Shown here piece after piece: positions 15,800 through 24,005 of a stretch of DNA of 64,000 nt. The notes below the pieces were generated by a model. That model did no database searches. It saw only the letters and a program-made list of their open reading frames with translations, and had not been told where the DNA came from. The translations under genes and the position numbers were made by a program. The stretch covers positions 1 through 64,000 of the forward strand of contig CALCZA010000054.1 in NCBI GenBank assembly GCA_937906475.1, written 5' to 3'. Positions within the stretch are counted from its first letter, which is position 1, and the number at the start of each line of letters is the position of its first letter. The DNA comes from an uncultured bacterium (lineage in GTDB: Bacteria; Planctomycetota; UBA1135; UBA2386).

Positions 15800-17596
15800 A
15801 TGCGGCGACTCACCACAACGAAGCAGATGCTTGGCGCGGGCCTTTTGGTTCAGTTGCTGGCGTTGCCGTTGCTTGGGCAGGCATCTGGGCAGGCCGTTAA
15901 GGGCGCGCCGAAGTTGCTTGACTGCATTGAGGCGCCTTACGCATACGTCGCTCTCGACGGCGCTGCCCTCGGAAGCGATGTAATCGGAAGCGATGGTAAG
16001 AGCGGCAGCACCGTTCAGAAGCTGCTCGCCGACCCTTCGCTTGATGCGATCTTTGGTGGTGGCGATGCTGCCGCTGCTCAAAGCAGTTCGCGTCAGTCGC
16101 TGTCGCTCGTGCGCAGCATGTTGCGACGCGGTGCTAGCGAACTCGAGTTGGCGATGACGGGCATCGTGGCTCGCAAGGGCCAGCCGTTGTTGGTGCTTCG
16201 CGCGCGCCTCCGCCAAGACGCTGCCAACGCGTTGCGTCTCAGTCTCGAAGGTGCTGCTAGCGTCGCGGTGCCGTACCGTCAACTCGGCGGTCACCAAACC
16301 TACACGATGCCTTCGAGCAGTCGTGGGCGGCGCCCTGGAGCCGGCGACGTCGTCGAAATCGCATTGATCGGCAACGACCTCGTTGTCGCCAACGACACTT
16401 TAGCAATGCGCGAAGTGCTCGTGCCAGTACCCAACCGGACCGGCGTGCAGCCGGCTCGAAAAGTGTTGTCATCCGACCCACGCTTTAACGCGCTCCGCAA
16501 GCGCCTGGATGTGCCGGCAGGTTCGTTGATCGCCTACGGTGATTGGCAGCGACTTGGCCGTCGGCTGGAGTCCTACCTAGGTAGTGTGCCAACTCAGTTG
16601 TTGAACTCCAGTGGGCTCGGATCTGCCCGCTCGGTCATGATGACGCTGGCACCTGCTAAGCAGGATTTCGCAGCGACGTTGTTGCTCGACTTTGAGCTTT
16701 CGAATGCTGCTGCTGGCCGTGGTGCTGCTGGCCGTGGTGTTGTTGGCCGTGGTGTTGTTGGTCAGCAAGAGGGTGCCGGCATCGATGGTTGGTTTGCCGC
16801 GACCGAACCGGTCTCCGCCAAGACCTTGCTGCGCGAATTGCCGCGCTCGGGGTTGGGTGGAATGGTTCTTTCCGTGGACTTGGCGGCTGTTGCCGACTGT
16901 TCCCCGCGTAGCGCGTGCATGGTCTGGGACCTGCGTGATGCGTATAGCACGTTTGGCTTGAGCTACGAGCGCAACGTGCTCGCTCGGTTGGCCTCGCGCG
17001 GCACGGTGCAGTTGCATTTCGATCCTGCTGCTAGTAGCGCGAACAGCACCAACGAAGCCTCTAAAGAAACAGCGGCCGGTGGCGACATTGCCGTCGCTTC
17101 GGTGTCCCCTGTTTATAGCGTGCGTGCCAACAGTCGCACCGCCGCCGAAGACCTCTTCAGCGACATGCGTCGAGTGGTCACCAAGACGACTTTTGGTGAG
17201 TTCCTCACGGTCAAGGATGCCAAGGGTAAGCGCCTTACGGACGTCATCCATCTACACGGCAAGAAGGGCCAGTTGTCCGCCTACGTATGCGTTAGCGGCG
17301 ACTCCGTCTTGCTTGCCGAAGACCAAGACACGCTCGTGCAAGTGCATCAAGAACTGCGTCGCAGCAAGCCACGCAGTCGTCGCGATCAAATCGCGGGCAA
17401 AGCAATTAAAGCGATTGGCGGTGACCGCGTCGCAGGTCTGTTTGACCTCGATCTCGATCCGCTGTTTCAACGCATCACGTCGGCGCTGCATGGCGTTGAT
17501 CTTTCTTCTCTTCCGAAGCGCCACATTGGTTATCTCGACACGGATCGTCAGGTAGATGGAGTTGTGGTGCGCATCCGGGTGTTGTCATCGAAGTGA
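15800..17596 (+). CDS. Large secreted protein of unknown function
   Basis: About 598 residues. The first 30 form a signal peptide: charged start, then a Leu-rich core, and cleavage likely after a QASGQA segment. The rest alternates beta-strand and helix stretches with no motif I know; repeated AYVALDG/GLFDLDLDP-like statements and repeated MRRV.. segments suggest an internal duplication. A Gly-Arg-Gly-Ala/Val tandem repeat lies at about residues 304-321. ATG 15800 is chosen over ATG 15758 because the signal peptide starts there and the sigma-54 promoter would sit inside the longer frame; ATG 15827 is also possible. Expression is probably sigma-54 dependent. Confidence 0.7.
   Translation: MRRLTTTKQMLGAGLLVQLLALPLLGQASGQAVKGAPKLLDCIEAPYAYVALDGAALGSDVIGSDGKSGSTVQKLLADPSLDAIFGGGDAAAAQSSSRQSLSLVRSMLRRGASELELAMTGIVARKGQPLLVLRARLRQDAANALRLSLEGAASVAVPYRQLGGHQTYTMPSSSRGRRPGAGDVVEIALIGNDLVVANDTLAMREVLVPVPNRTGVQPARKVLSSDPRFNALRKRLDVPAGSLIAYGDWQRLGRRLESYLGSVPTQLLNSSGLGSARSVMMTLAPAKQDFAATLLLDFELSNAAAGRGAAGRGVVGRGVVGQQEGAGIDGWFAATEPVSAKTLLRELPRSGLGGMVLSVDLAAVADCSPRSACMVWDLRDAYSTFGLSYERNVLARLASRGTVQLHFDPAASSANSTNEASKETAAGGDIAVASVSPVYSVRANSRTAAEDLFSDMRRVVTKTTFGEFLTVKDAKGKRLTDVIHLHGKKGQLSAYVCVSGDSVLLAEDQDTLVQVHQELRRSKPRSRRDQIAGKAIKAIGGDRVAGLFDLDLDPLFQRITSALHGVDLSSLPKRHIGYLDTDRQVDGVVVRIRVLSSK
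16709..16762 (+). repeat. 15-bp tandem repeat inside the secreted protein gene
   Basis: About 3.6 copies of a 15-bp unit, in frame, encoding five-residue units of the form AAGRG then VVGRG. Two alternating versions (GCTGCT and GTTGTT) show recent copying. Length variation between strains would change the protein without a frameshift. Confidence 0.8.
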
Positions 17597-17705
17597 TTTC
17601 ATGTCGGGCTGTGTAGTCCGACGTAGTCCGCTCGTAGCAACACACGTTCTTTAACAGTTCAACAGTCTACGGTGAGGATCGACGCTTGGGCGTCGTCTCT
17701 TTGCC

Positions 17706-17807
17706 GCGGATGCATGGGTGTCAAACAGTCTCGGGCCGACCTATTTACTTGGGGCAGGCAAGGTCGACCTGAGCCTTTCGCGTGTGTTGCGCGGGCCATG
17801 CATCCGC
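17706..17807 (+). ncRNA. Structured RNA element, copy 1 (three-way junction)
   Basis: Helix P1 pairs 17706-17717 with 17796-17807 (12 bp, perfect). P2 pairs 17730-17742 with 17761-17773 (13 positions, one mismatch, one G-U), capped by an 18-nt loop at 17743-17760 that ends TACTTGGGGCAGGCA. P3 is 17779-17783 with 17789-17793, loop GTGTT. The layout equals copy 2 downstream, with paired changes in P1 and P2. No known riboswitch consensus that I know fits. It could be a cis-regulatory leader of lon or an independent RNA. Confidence 0.7.
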
Positions 17808-17816
17808 ATCTTTACA

Positions 17817-17919
17817 GGGCGCATGGGTCATTTTGTCCCGTGCCGTCGTTCCGAATACTTGGGGCAGGCAGGAACGATGGTGTGGAACGCGTGGTGTCAC
17901 GCGAATGGTCCATGCGCCC
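17817..17919 (+). ncRNA. Structured RNA element, copy 2 (three-way junction)
   Basis: P1 pairs 17817-17832 with 17904-17919 (16 bp including two G-U pairs). P2 pairs 17838-17852 with 17871-17885 (15 bp, four G-U pairs, no mismatch), capped by the 18-nt loop 17853-17870 whose last 15 bases are identical to copy 1. P3 pairs 17888-17893 with 17898-17903, loop GTGT. The G-U pairs would be A-C mismatches if the other strand were transcribed, so the RNA runs rightward, toward lon. Nine bases separate it from copy 1. Confidence 0.75.
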
Positions 17920-18073
17920 ACATTTTTGTACTGAGAGTTTGTTTGCCGGCGACGGCCAGGATTGCTTGGCTAGCCGCCAATTGGGGCGAAGTCGGCCCGC
18001 ACTAGGGCGGTACTAGGCAAGCACTCTTGCGGTTGCACTCGTTTTTTGCCGAGCGTGGTCTACAACGATCAGC
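17920..18073 (+). other. Remainder of the lon leader region
   Basis: 154 bp between the tandem RNA elements and the lon ATG. It holds an imperfect hairpin at 17948-17978, and a GCCC (17995-17998) that can pair with either GGGC just upstream (17984-17987) or GGGC just downstream (18005-18008), a mutually exclusive choice. A T6 run at 18044-18049 follows only a weak 5-bp hairpin, so termination there is doubtful. No good Shine-Dalgarno precedes the ATG. The 109 bp before copy 1 (17597-17705) show nothing recognisable. Confidence 0.4.
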
Positions 18074-20959
18074 ATGCTCGACGGCCGCCCCAATGATCGT
18101 GACGCAGATCCCGACGGAATCCCCACGGATGGTGGGTCGGCCGATGCGGGCCAGTCGAATGTCTTCAGCGAAGCCGGATCCGGTTCGGGCAACTCCGATG
18201 GAGCGAGCGGCGGCAGCGATGCGTTTGGCGATGGCACGACCGATAACTCAGGAACTGGAGGCCCAGATGCCGATGCCCCAGGATCCGGTGACTCGGGCGA
18301 CTCTGGCGACTCGGGCGACTCCGGTGACTCGGGCGACTCCGGTGACTCGGGTGACGATAATTCTGGCGGCAGTGTTTCCGACGAAGACATCTTCTTCGGC
18401 GAGAAGGCCGGTGATCACGACGGACCATCGTTGGTGATTGACGACGGCAAGAGCCATAACTCCGTCGTCGTGCAGGACACGCTGCCTGACACGATGTTCG
18501 CGTTCCCGCTGCAGAAGTCGGTGCCGTTCCCGAACCTGATGATGCCGCTGCTGCTCGATTCGCAGCAGGCGAAGGACGTCGTCGCCAAGGCTGAAGCGCA
18601 CAACGGCTACGTGTTCTTGGTGCTTCAACGTGACCCGGAGGCCGAGGTCAAGAAGATCGCCGAGTTGCACGAGGTCGGCGTGATTACGCGCATCGTCAAA
18701 ACCCTGAAGCTGCCGGACGGCACTATGTCGGCGATGACGCAAGGGGCGCGCCGCGCCAAGCGCGTCAAGGTCATACGCGAGCAACCGCACCTGGTCGTTC
18801 GCGTGAAGCAGTTGGTTGAGATCCCGGCGCAGGGAGATCGCGCGGAGTCGTTGTTCCGCTTGTTGCAAAAGCAACTGCAGGAACTCGCGGCGCTGCAAGA
18901 GCACGTCGACCCAGGCTTCGCAACGGCGTTGCTCAATGTCGAAGATCCCGGCCAGCTAGCTGACTTCTCGGCGGGCATTGTACGCAAGGTCGTGGATCGC
19001 CAGCGTCTGCTGGCGGAAGCAGATGTCGGCAAGCGCTGCGAACTCGCACTGCAGTTTGCGATGGCCGAGAGCGAGTTAGCGGCGCTCGACCAGAAGATCC
19101 AAGAAGAGATGCGGCAGAAGGCAGAGAAGGCGCAGAAGGACTATTTCCTGCGCGAGCAACTGAAGATCATTCGTCGCGAACTCGGCGAAGAAGAGGATCC
19201 ACGTGCGATGGAATTGGCGCGTCTTACGAAGGCCGTTGCCGACGCCAACATGCCCGACGACGCCAAGAGTCGGGCCGACGAAGAACTGACCCGTTTGCAA
19301 ACGACCCCGGTGGAATCAGGGGAATACAGCGTCATCCGCAACTACCTCGACTGGTTGGTGGCATTGCCGTGGTCGAAGTCAACCCGGGATCATACTGACC
19401 TGGCCCGCGCGGGCCGCGTTCTGCGCGACGACCACTACGGCCTCGATGAGGTTAAAGAACGCATTCTCGAGTTCCTCGCCGTGCGTAAATTGCGTCCGGG
19501 CCAGGGCGGGTCGATCCTGTGCTTCAGCGGTCCTCCCGGCGTCGGCAAGACGAGTCTCGGCCGGAGCATTGCGCGCGCGATGGGTCGCAAGTTCTTCCGC
19601 TTCTCGTTGGGCGGCATGCGCGACGAAGCGGAGATCAAGGGGCATCGGCGCACCTATGTCGGTGCGTTGCCGGGTCGCATCCTGCAAGGCCTGAAGACTT
19701 GCGGCAGCAACAATCCGGTGATGCTGCTCGATGAGATCGATAAACTCGGCAGCGACTTCCGCGGTGACCCGAGTTCGGCGTTGCTCGAGGTGCTCGATCC
19801 CGAGCAGAACCACAACTTTCAGGACCACTATCTCGACGTGCCGTTCGACTTGTCGAAGGTCATGTTCTTGGCGACCGCGAACGTCTTGTCGGCGATCCCT
19901 GAACCGCTGCGGGATCGCATGGAGATCCTTGAGATTCCCGGCTACTTGGTCGAGGAGAAGGTCGAGATTGCTCGTCGTCACCTGTTGCCCAAGCAGATCG
20001 AACGGCACGGACTGACGAGCAGCAACCTGTCGATCACCCTGCCTGTCTGGCAGCGTATCGTGCCGAACTACACGCGCGAAGCGGGCGTGCGCGGCCTCGA
20101 TAAAGTCATTAGCCGTTTGTGCCGCAAGGTCGCGCGCCAAGTCGCCCGCGGCAAGAAGGGCCCGGCGCGCCTGAGTCTGTCGGAGATGGAGCACTTGCTC
20201 GGTCGGGCCCGCTTCAAGGCGGACGAACGCCGTAAGAAGCGCTTGCCTGGCGTTGTGCAAGGCCTGGCGTGGACGCCCTTCGGCGGCGATGTGCTTTACA
20301 TCGAGGCGGTGCGCAGTCAGGGCAAGCCTACGTTACAGTTGACCGGCAGCCTTGGCGATGTCATGAGTGAGTCGGCGCGCGTGGCTTTGAGCTATCTGCG
20401 CAGTCGCCACAAGCGTTTCGGAATCGACCTGGCGCGCCTCGACAACAGCAACCTGCACTTGCACTTCCCGAGCGGTGCGATCCCGAAGGATGGACCGTCG
20501 GCTGGCATTGCGATCGCTTGCGCGTTCTTGTCATCGTTGACTGATCAGCCTGTGCCGACCGATATCGCGATGACCGGCGAGTTGACGGTTGTTGGTGAAG
20601 TGCTACCGATTGGTGGCGTGCGCGAGAAGGTTCTCGCGGCGAAGAACTTTGGCCTGCAACGCGTGCTGTTGCCGAAGGGTAACGAACCAGATGCCAAGGA
20701 ACTGAAGCGCGAGTTGGTGCGCGGTTTGAAGATCTACTTCGTCGAGCATTTTGATGAGGTGTTCGACATCGTCTTCGGTGGTGGGGGAGCGCCACGCTCG
20801 AAGTCGCGACGGCGCGGTGCCAAGCCAGTCGCGAAGAAGACCGCGAAGAAGCCGGCGAAGAAGCCGGCGAAGAAGACCGCGAAGAAGCCGGTGGCGAGAA
20901 AGGCCAAGAAGGCCGCGAAGAAGACTAAGAAGTCTTTGTCTAAGTCGAAGTCCGCATGA
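18074..20959 (+). CDS. lon: Lon protease with acidic repeat head and lysine-rich tail
   Basis: A 961-residue ATP-dependent protease that degrades damaged and regulatory proteins in the cytoplasm. The Lon substrate domain begins near residue 138, the AAA+ domain has Walker A GPPGVGKT (486-493) and Walker B VMLLDEIDK, and the protease has the catalytic dyad Ser809 (PKDGPSAG) and Lys852 (GVREKVLAA), so it should be active. Two additions are unusual: residues 1-137 are acidic and low-complexity with seven GDS units (72-92), and about 56 residues at the end are basic with KKPAKK/KKTAKK units, 20 Lys in the last 46 residues, like histone H1 tails. No closer in-frame start gives a better N-terminus. 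Preceded by a structured RNA leader. Confidence 0.95.
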   Translation: MLDGRPNDRDADPDGIPTDGGSADAGQSNVFSEAGSGSGNSDGASGGSDAFGDGTTDNSGTGGPDADAPGSGDSGDSGDSGDSGDSGDSGDSGDDNSGGSVSDEDIFFGEKAGDHDGPSLVIDDGKSHNSVVVQDTLPDTMFAFPLQKSVPFPNLMMPLLLDSQQAKDVVAKAEAHNGYVFLVLQRDPEAEVKKIAELHEVGVITRIVKTLKLPDGTMSAMTQGARRAKRVKVIREQPHLVVRVKQLVEIPAQGDRAESLFRLLQKQLQELAALQEHVDPGFATALLNVEDPGQLADFSAGIVRKVVDRQRLLAEADVGKRCELALQFAMAESELAALDQKIQEEMRQKAEKAQKDYFLREQLKIIRRELGEEEDPRAMELARLTKAVADANMPDDAKSRADEELTRLQTTPVESGEYSVIRNYLDWLVALPWSKSTRDHTDLARAGRVLRDDHYGLDEVKERILEFLAVRKLRPGQGGSILCFSGPPGVGKTSLGRSIARAMGRKFFRFSLGGMRDEAEIKGHRRTYVGALPGRILQGLKTCGSNNPVMLLDEIDKLGSDFRGDPSSALLEVLDPEQNHNFQDHYLDVPFDLSKVMFLATANVLSAIPEPLRDRMEILEIPGYLVEEKVEIARRHLLPKQIERHGLTSSNLSITLPVWQRIVPNYTREAGVRGLDKVISRLCRKVARQVARGKKGPARLSLSEMEHLLGRARFKADERRKKRLPGVVQGLAWTPFGGDVLYIEAVRSQGKPTLQLTGSLGDVMSESARVALSYLRSRHKRFGIDLARLDNSNLHLHFPSGAIPKDGPSAGIAIACAFLSSLTDQPVPTDIAMTGELTVVGEVLPIGGVREKVLAAKNFGLQRVLLPKGNEPDAKELKRELVRGLKIYFVEHFDEVFDIVFGGGGAPRSKSRRRGAKPVAKKTAKKPAKKPAKKTAKKPVARKAKKAAKKTKKSLSKSKSA
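18287..18349 (+). repeat. 9-bp tandem repeat encoding (Gly-Asp-Ser)7
   Basis: Seven in-frame 9-bp units (GGC/GGT GAC TCG/TCT/TCC) in the acidic head of Lon. Third-base variation between units indicates that the reading frame is maintained. Slippage here would change protein length in steps of three residues. Confidence 0.85.
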
Positions 20960-21130
20960 GTCGCGGCCCGAGTCACTTGACGCATCTCGTATAAGGTCAC
21001 GATCCAAGGGATGCTTAGCTGACGCAGATCGTCGGGCCGGACTACACCGCGACGCGCATGCGATGATTCGAAGCTGATGCGTGCCGTCGCAGTAAGCCCA
21101 GGCGCGTATCGTTCTGACGTTCGTTCTCGG

Positions 21131-21790
21131 CTAGCGCGCGCGCCTGCGCTTTTCTTCCGCTCGCCGCGCCTTGCTCATCGCCCACGAGCAAATCGTGCAC
21201 ACTTCCGGATCGTGACGCATCGCCGGGCACGTCGTGCGCCCGAACCAGATGAACTGCAGGTGCAGTTCGTTCCATCGCTCCTTCGGGAACGTGCGCACCA
21301 AATCGCGTTCGGTCTGCTCGACACTCTTGCCGTTGCTCAATCCCCAGCGCCATGCGCAGCGATGGATGTGCGTGTCGACCGGCATCGAGGGCACGCCGAA
21401 TGCCTGCGCCATGACCACGCTCGCCGTTTTGTGGCCGACTCCCGGTAGCTTCTCCAGTTCGGCCAGGGTCTTTGGCACTTCGCCGTCGTGGTCGTCGAGC
21501 AGGAGGCGCGACAACCCGGAGATCGCCTTGGCTTTCTGCGGCGAGAGCCCACATGGGCGAATGATCGTGCGAATTTCTGCGACTGGCACATCGACCATCA
21601 ACTCTGGAGTGTGCGCCCTCGCGAATAACGCCGGCGTCACCTGGTTGACCCGGACATCGGTGCATTGAGCCGAGAGAAGCACCGCCACCAGTAGCGTGAA
21701 CGGGTCGTCGTGGTCGAGCGGGATCGCTGGCTTGGGGAAGCGTTCGTCGAGGATCGCCTGGATGCGTGCTGCCTTGTCCTGCCGTTTCAT
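21131..21790 (-). CDS. nth: Endonuclease III-like DNA glycosylase, atypical Fe-S site
   Basis: A 219-residue base-excision repair enzyme removing oxidised pyrimidines. The helix-hairpin-helix LPGVGHKTA carries the catalytic Lys, and VDTHIHR has the catalytic Asp. The C-terminal cluster site differs from the usual Cx6Cx2Cx5C: here it is C, nine residues, C, two residues, C (in TTCPA and EVCTICSW) and no fourth Cys follows before a basic end. So the [4Fe-4S] cluster is either three-Cys, differently ligated or absent. ATG 21790 gives the family N-terminus; a longer open frame overlaps the divergent gene and is rejected. Convergent with lon. Confidence 0.9.
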   Translation of the reverse strand: MKRQDKAARIQAILDERFPKPAIPLDHDDPFTLLVAVLLSAQCTDVRVNQVTPALFARAHTPELMVDVPVAEIRTIIRPCGLSPQKAKAISGLSRLLLDDHDGEVPKTLAELEKLPGVGHKTASVVMAQAFGVPSMPVDTHIHRCAWRWGLSNGKSVEQTERDLVRTFPKERWNELHLQFIWFGRTTCPAMRHDPEVCTICSWAMSKARRAEEKRRRAR

Positions 21791-21853
21791 TGCTCTCACG
21801 GATACCGCGTTGTAGTCATCGTTCCAACCTGTGGTAGTTTGGACGTGCCCATA

Positions 21854-22522
21854 ATGAGTGACCCGGTGTTCAGTGATTGGTTCGAAGCGTTGTGGACAGA
21901 TCGAGAGGATCGTGTCTACCGCTCCCTGTTTGGAGACCTCGGTCCCGGCGTATTTACCGCTGGAGAAAAGGTATATGAGCGCTATGGCAAGGAGGCGCAT
22001 CCAGGTTGGCACAATCACGGGGTGTTCGCGTGCCCGCCGCATGAGGAGCGCGAGTCGTGGATTTATGTCACCTCGGGACTAAGCAACCCTTGGAACCTCG
22101 ACAAGCCCGGCAAGGATCCGAGCGGCTTCGCGGGTCTCGGCTTCGAATTGGTTGTTGAGTCAACCAACGAGTCGGACTGGGCCGTGCCGTTGCTGCACAA
22201 CCTGATGGCGTATGAACTTCTGGTCGCCGTCGGCAAGTATGAAGGGGCCGAACTGTTTGAGTATGGCAATCGCATCCCGCTCAGTGAATCGATCACGCCG
22301 ACTTTTGAGAGCGCGATTCGTTGGTTGTTGGTCGAGCAACCGAAGCACTACCCGTCATCGTTCGAGATTGCTGCGGGCCGCGTCGACTTGTTCCACCTCG
22401 TAGGGGCAACCGATCCCGAAGTAGAACTCGCTCGCAATCAGGACCAGGACAAGTTGGTCGCGATGCTGCAAGAGAAGGGCGTGTATCCGCTTACGAACGC
22501 GGATCGCCAAAGCACCTGCTGA
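21854..22522 (+). CDS. Suppressor-of-fused (SUFU) domain protein
   Basis: A 222-residue protein with the SUFU-domain pattern: a central FAGLGFELVVE strand, a hydrophobic helix (VPLLHNLMAYELLVAVG), and RIPLSESITP, then FHLVGATDPEVELARNQ. Bacterial SUFU proteins are often immunity or accessory proteins of toxin systems, but no toxin is adjacent here, so a role is not proposed. There is no signal peptide. It is divergent from nth across 63 bp; ATG 21854 is the first start that avoids the nth reading frame. Confidence 0.7.
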   Translation: MSDPVFSDWFEALWTDREDRVYRSLFGDLGPGVFTAGEKVYERYGKEAHPGWHNHGVFACPPHEERESWIYVTSGLSNPWNLDKPGKDPSGFAGLGFELVVESTNESDWAVPLLHNLMAYELLVAVGKYEGAELFEYGNRIPLSESITPTFESAIRWLLVEQPKHYPSSFEIAAGRVDLFHLVGATDPEVELARNQDQDKLVAMLQEKGVYPLTNADRQSTC

Positions 22523-23039
22523 CCAGCGCGCGTCCTGGCGGGGCCGATTGCGGAGTCGGAGTCCGTTTGTCTCCCGCAAGTTTCGAGCCACTTCGAGCCA
22601 CTTCGAGTGACTCATGAATGCAGCCAGGGCTGGAGGCTCGAACGACACGGGTGGTTCCATTCTTGTTCTCTCAACGGTCGCTTGTAGCACCCACGATGGC
22701 CCAGTCAGCCGGCGCTTGGCGATCCGCGACCAGGTGCTCGAACTGTGCTCCGTCTGGCGCGGATTGCTGCCAGGCGGCATGATGGCTCACCCCGGCCGTT
22801 CGCGGCTGGGTTGCCCCGGCGGTCATTTGTTTGCCTGCCCCGGCCGCTGGGGCATTTACTTTTTCTGCGCACACCGAGGCCTGAAGTCTCGATCCCGAGA
22901 GCCTCGATCCTGAGCGTCTCGTCCCGGGTCGACATCCTATGCCGACACTGCAGGGGGGATTCCTGCGCAGAATGCATCGCTGGCCACATCCAATCTGGAC
23001 CGGACCACTGCGCACCGGCACGATGTTGGCCGCCGCACA
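22523..23039. other. 517-bp non-coding stretch with short repeats
   Basis: No supportable gene. It holds a 10-bp direct repeat of CGAGCCACTT (around 22583-22604), several CTCGATCC/CTCGTCCC words around 22890-22925, GC-rich hairpins, and one terminator-like hairpin (listed separately). Short open frames on both strands lack start signals and codon pattern. The final part probably carries the promoter of the gene at 23040. Confidence 0.4.
22836..22866 (+). terminator. Possible intrinsic terminator
   Basis: TGCCCC / GGGGCA stem (6 bp, 7-nt loop) at 22836-22854, followed by TTTACTTTTTCT. The distance from the SUFU gene stop is about 310 bp, so its source transcript is uncertain. Confidence 0.4.
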
Positions 23040-24005
23040 ATGCCCGACCCGACCCCAGAAGCCGATCCACGTCCGCTCCACATCCGCCCGCTTGCCGAGC
23101 GCCGCAACCTTGTGCAGAAGGAAGACTTCGCCAAGGTGCTGCCGCCGGTGGAGGGTTTCCTGACGTGGTTCGAAGCGTTGCCGGACATCTACGGCAGCAA
23201 ATCACTGAAGGCGGTCGTGTCCGAGATCGTGACTGCTCGCGAGAACGGTAGGGAAGTAGGCGTGCAACTCGGAGCACACGTGCTCAAGGTCGGCTTGTCG
23301 CCGCTGATCATCGACTTGATGCGCCGCGGACTGATTACGCACGTGGCCACCAACGGCGCGTCCGCGATCCACGATTGGGAGATGGCGTATCAGGGCGCGA
23401 CCAGCGAAGACGTCAGCGAGAACTTGCCGGACGGATCGTTTGGTTTCTGGCGCGAAACCATGGAGGCACTCAACGGTGCCGCCAAACGCGCGCAGGACAA
23501 CGGCGAGGGCTACGGCGAAGCCGTCGGCAAGCAGATCCTCGAGGACGAACTGCCGCACCGTGACCTGTCGGTGTTTGCTGAGGCCGCCCGCCTCGGCATT
23601 CCGGCGACGGTTCACGTCGCTTTCGGCTGCGATATCACACACATGGATCCGGACCTCGATGGCGCGGCCCTTGGCGCCGCGACGCAGAAGGACTTCTGGA
23701 CGTTCGCCGATAGCATCGGCCGGCTCGAGAAGGGCGTGTGGCTGAACGTCGGCTCGGCGGTGATCATGCCTGAGGTGTTCTTGAAGGCCGTGTCGATTGC
23801 GCGCAACCGTGGCCAGTTGACCGACGACTTCATGACCTGCAACTTCGACATGCTGCAGCAATACCGAGCGTTCACCAACGTCGTGCAGCGGCCGCCTAAG
23901 AATGGTCGTTCGATCCTTGCGATGCATGAGATCGTATTGCCGCTCTTGCACCAGGCATTGATCTGCACCGCTAAGAGCCGGGGTTGCTTGCAGGAGGCGC
24001 GCTGA
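23040..24005 (+). CDS. Deoxyhypusine synthase-like conserved protein next to hldE
   Basis: A 321-residue protein. The segments GVQLGAHVLKVGLSPLIIDLMRRGLI, HVATNGASAIHDWE and GATSEDVSENLPDGSFGF resemble the NAD-binding Rossmann-like fold of deoxyhypusine synthase homologues found in bacteria without hypusine. The ATHGAxxIHD-type motif (here ATNGASAIHD) is its most telling mark. The gene overlaps hldE by one base (TGATG) and shares its ribosome-binding context, so a link to ADP-heptose or surface sugar chemistry is likely. The true substrate is unknown; the fold assignment is from motif memory and moderate in certainty. Confidence 0.65.
   Translation: MPDPTPEADPRPLHIRPLAERRNLVQKEDFAKVLPPVEGFLTWFEALPDIYGSKSLKAVVSEIVTARENGREVGVQLGAHVLKVGLSPLIIDLMRRGLITHVATNGASAIHDWEMAYQGATSEDVSENLPDGSFGFWRETMEALNGAAKRAQDNGEGYGEAVGKQILEDELPHRDLSVFAEAARLGIPATVHVAFGCDITHMDPDLDGAALGAATQKDFWTFADSIGRLEKGVWLNVGSAVIMPEVFLKAVSIARNRGQLTDDFMTCNFDMLQQYRAFTNVVQRPPKNGRSILAMHEIVLPLLHQALICTAKSRGCLQEAR

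Noticed and set aside
18040-18050. T6 run upstream of lon read as a terminator, giving a riboswitch with an expression platform
   Set aside because: The nearest hairpin (GCAAG/CTTGC) has only 5 bp and ends 11 bases before the T-run, so termination is not supported.
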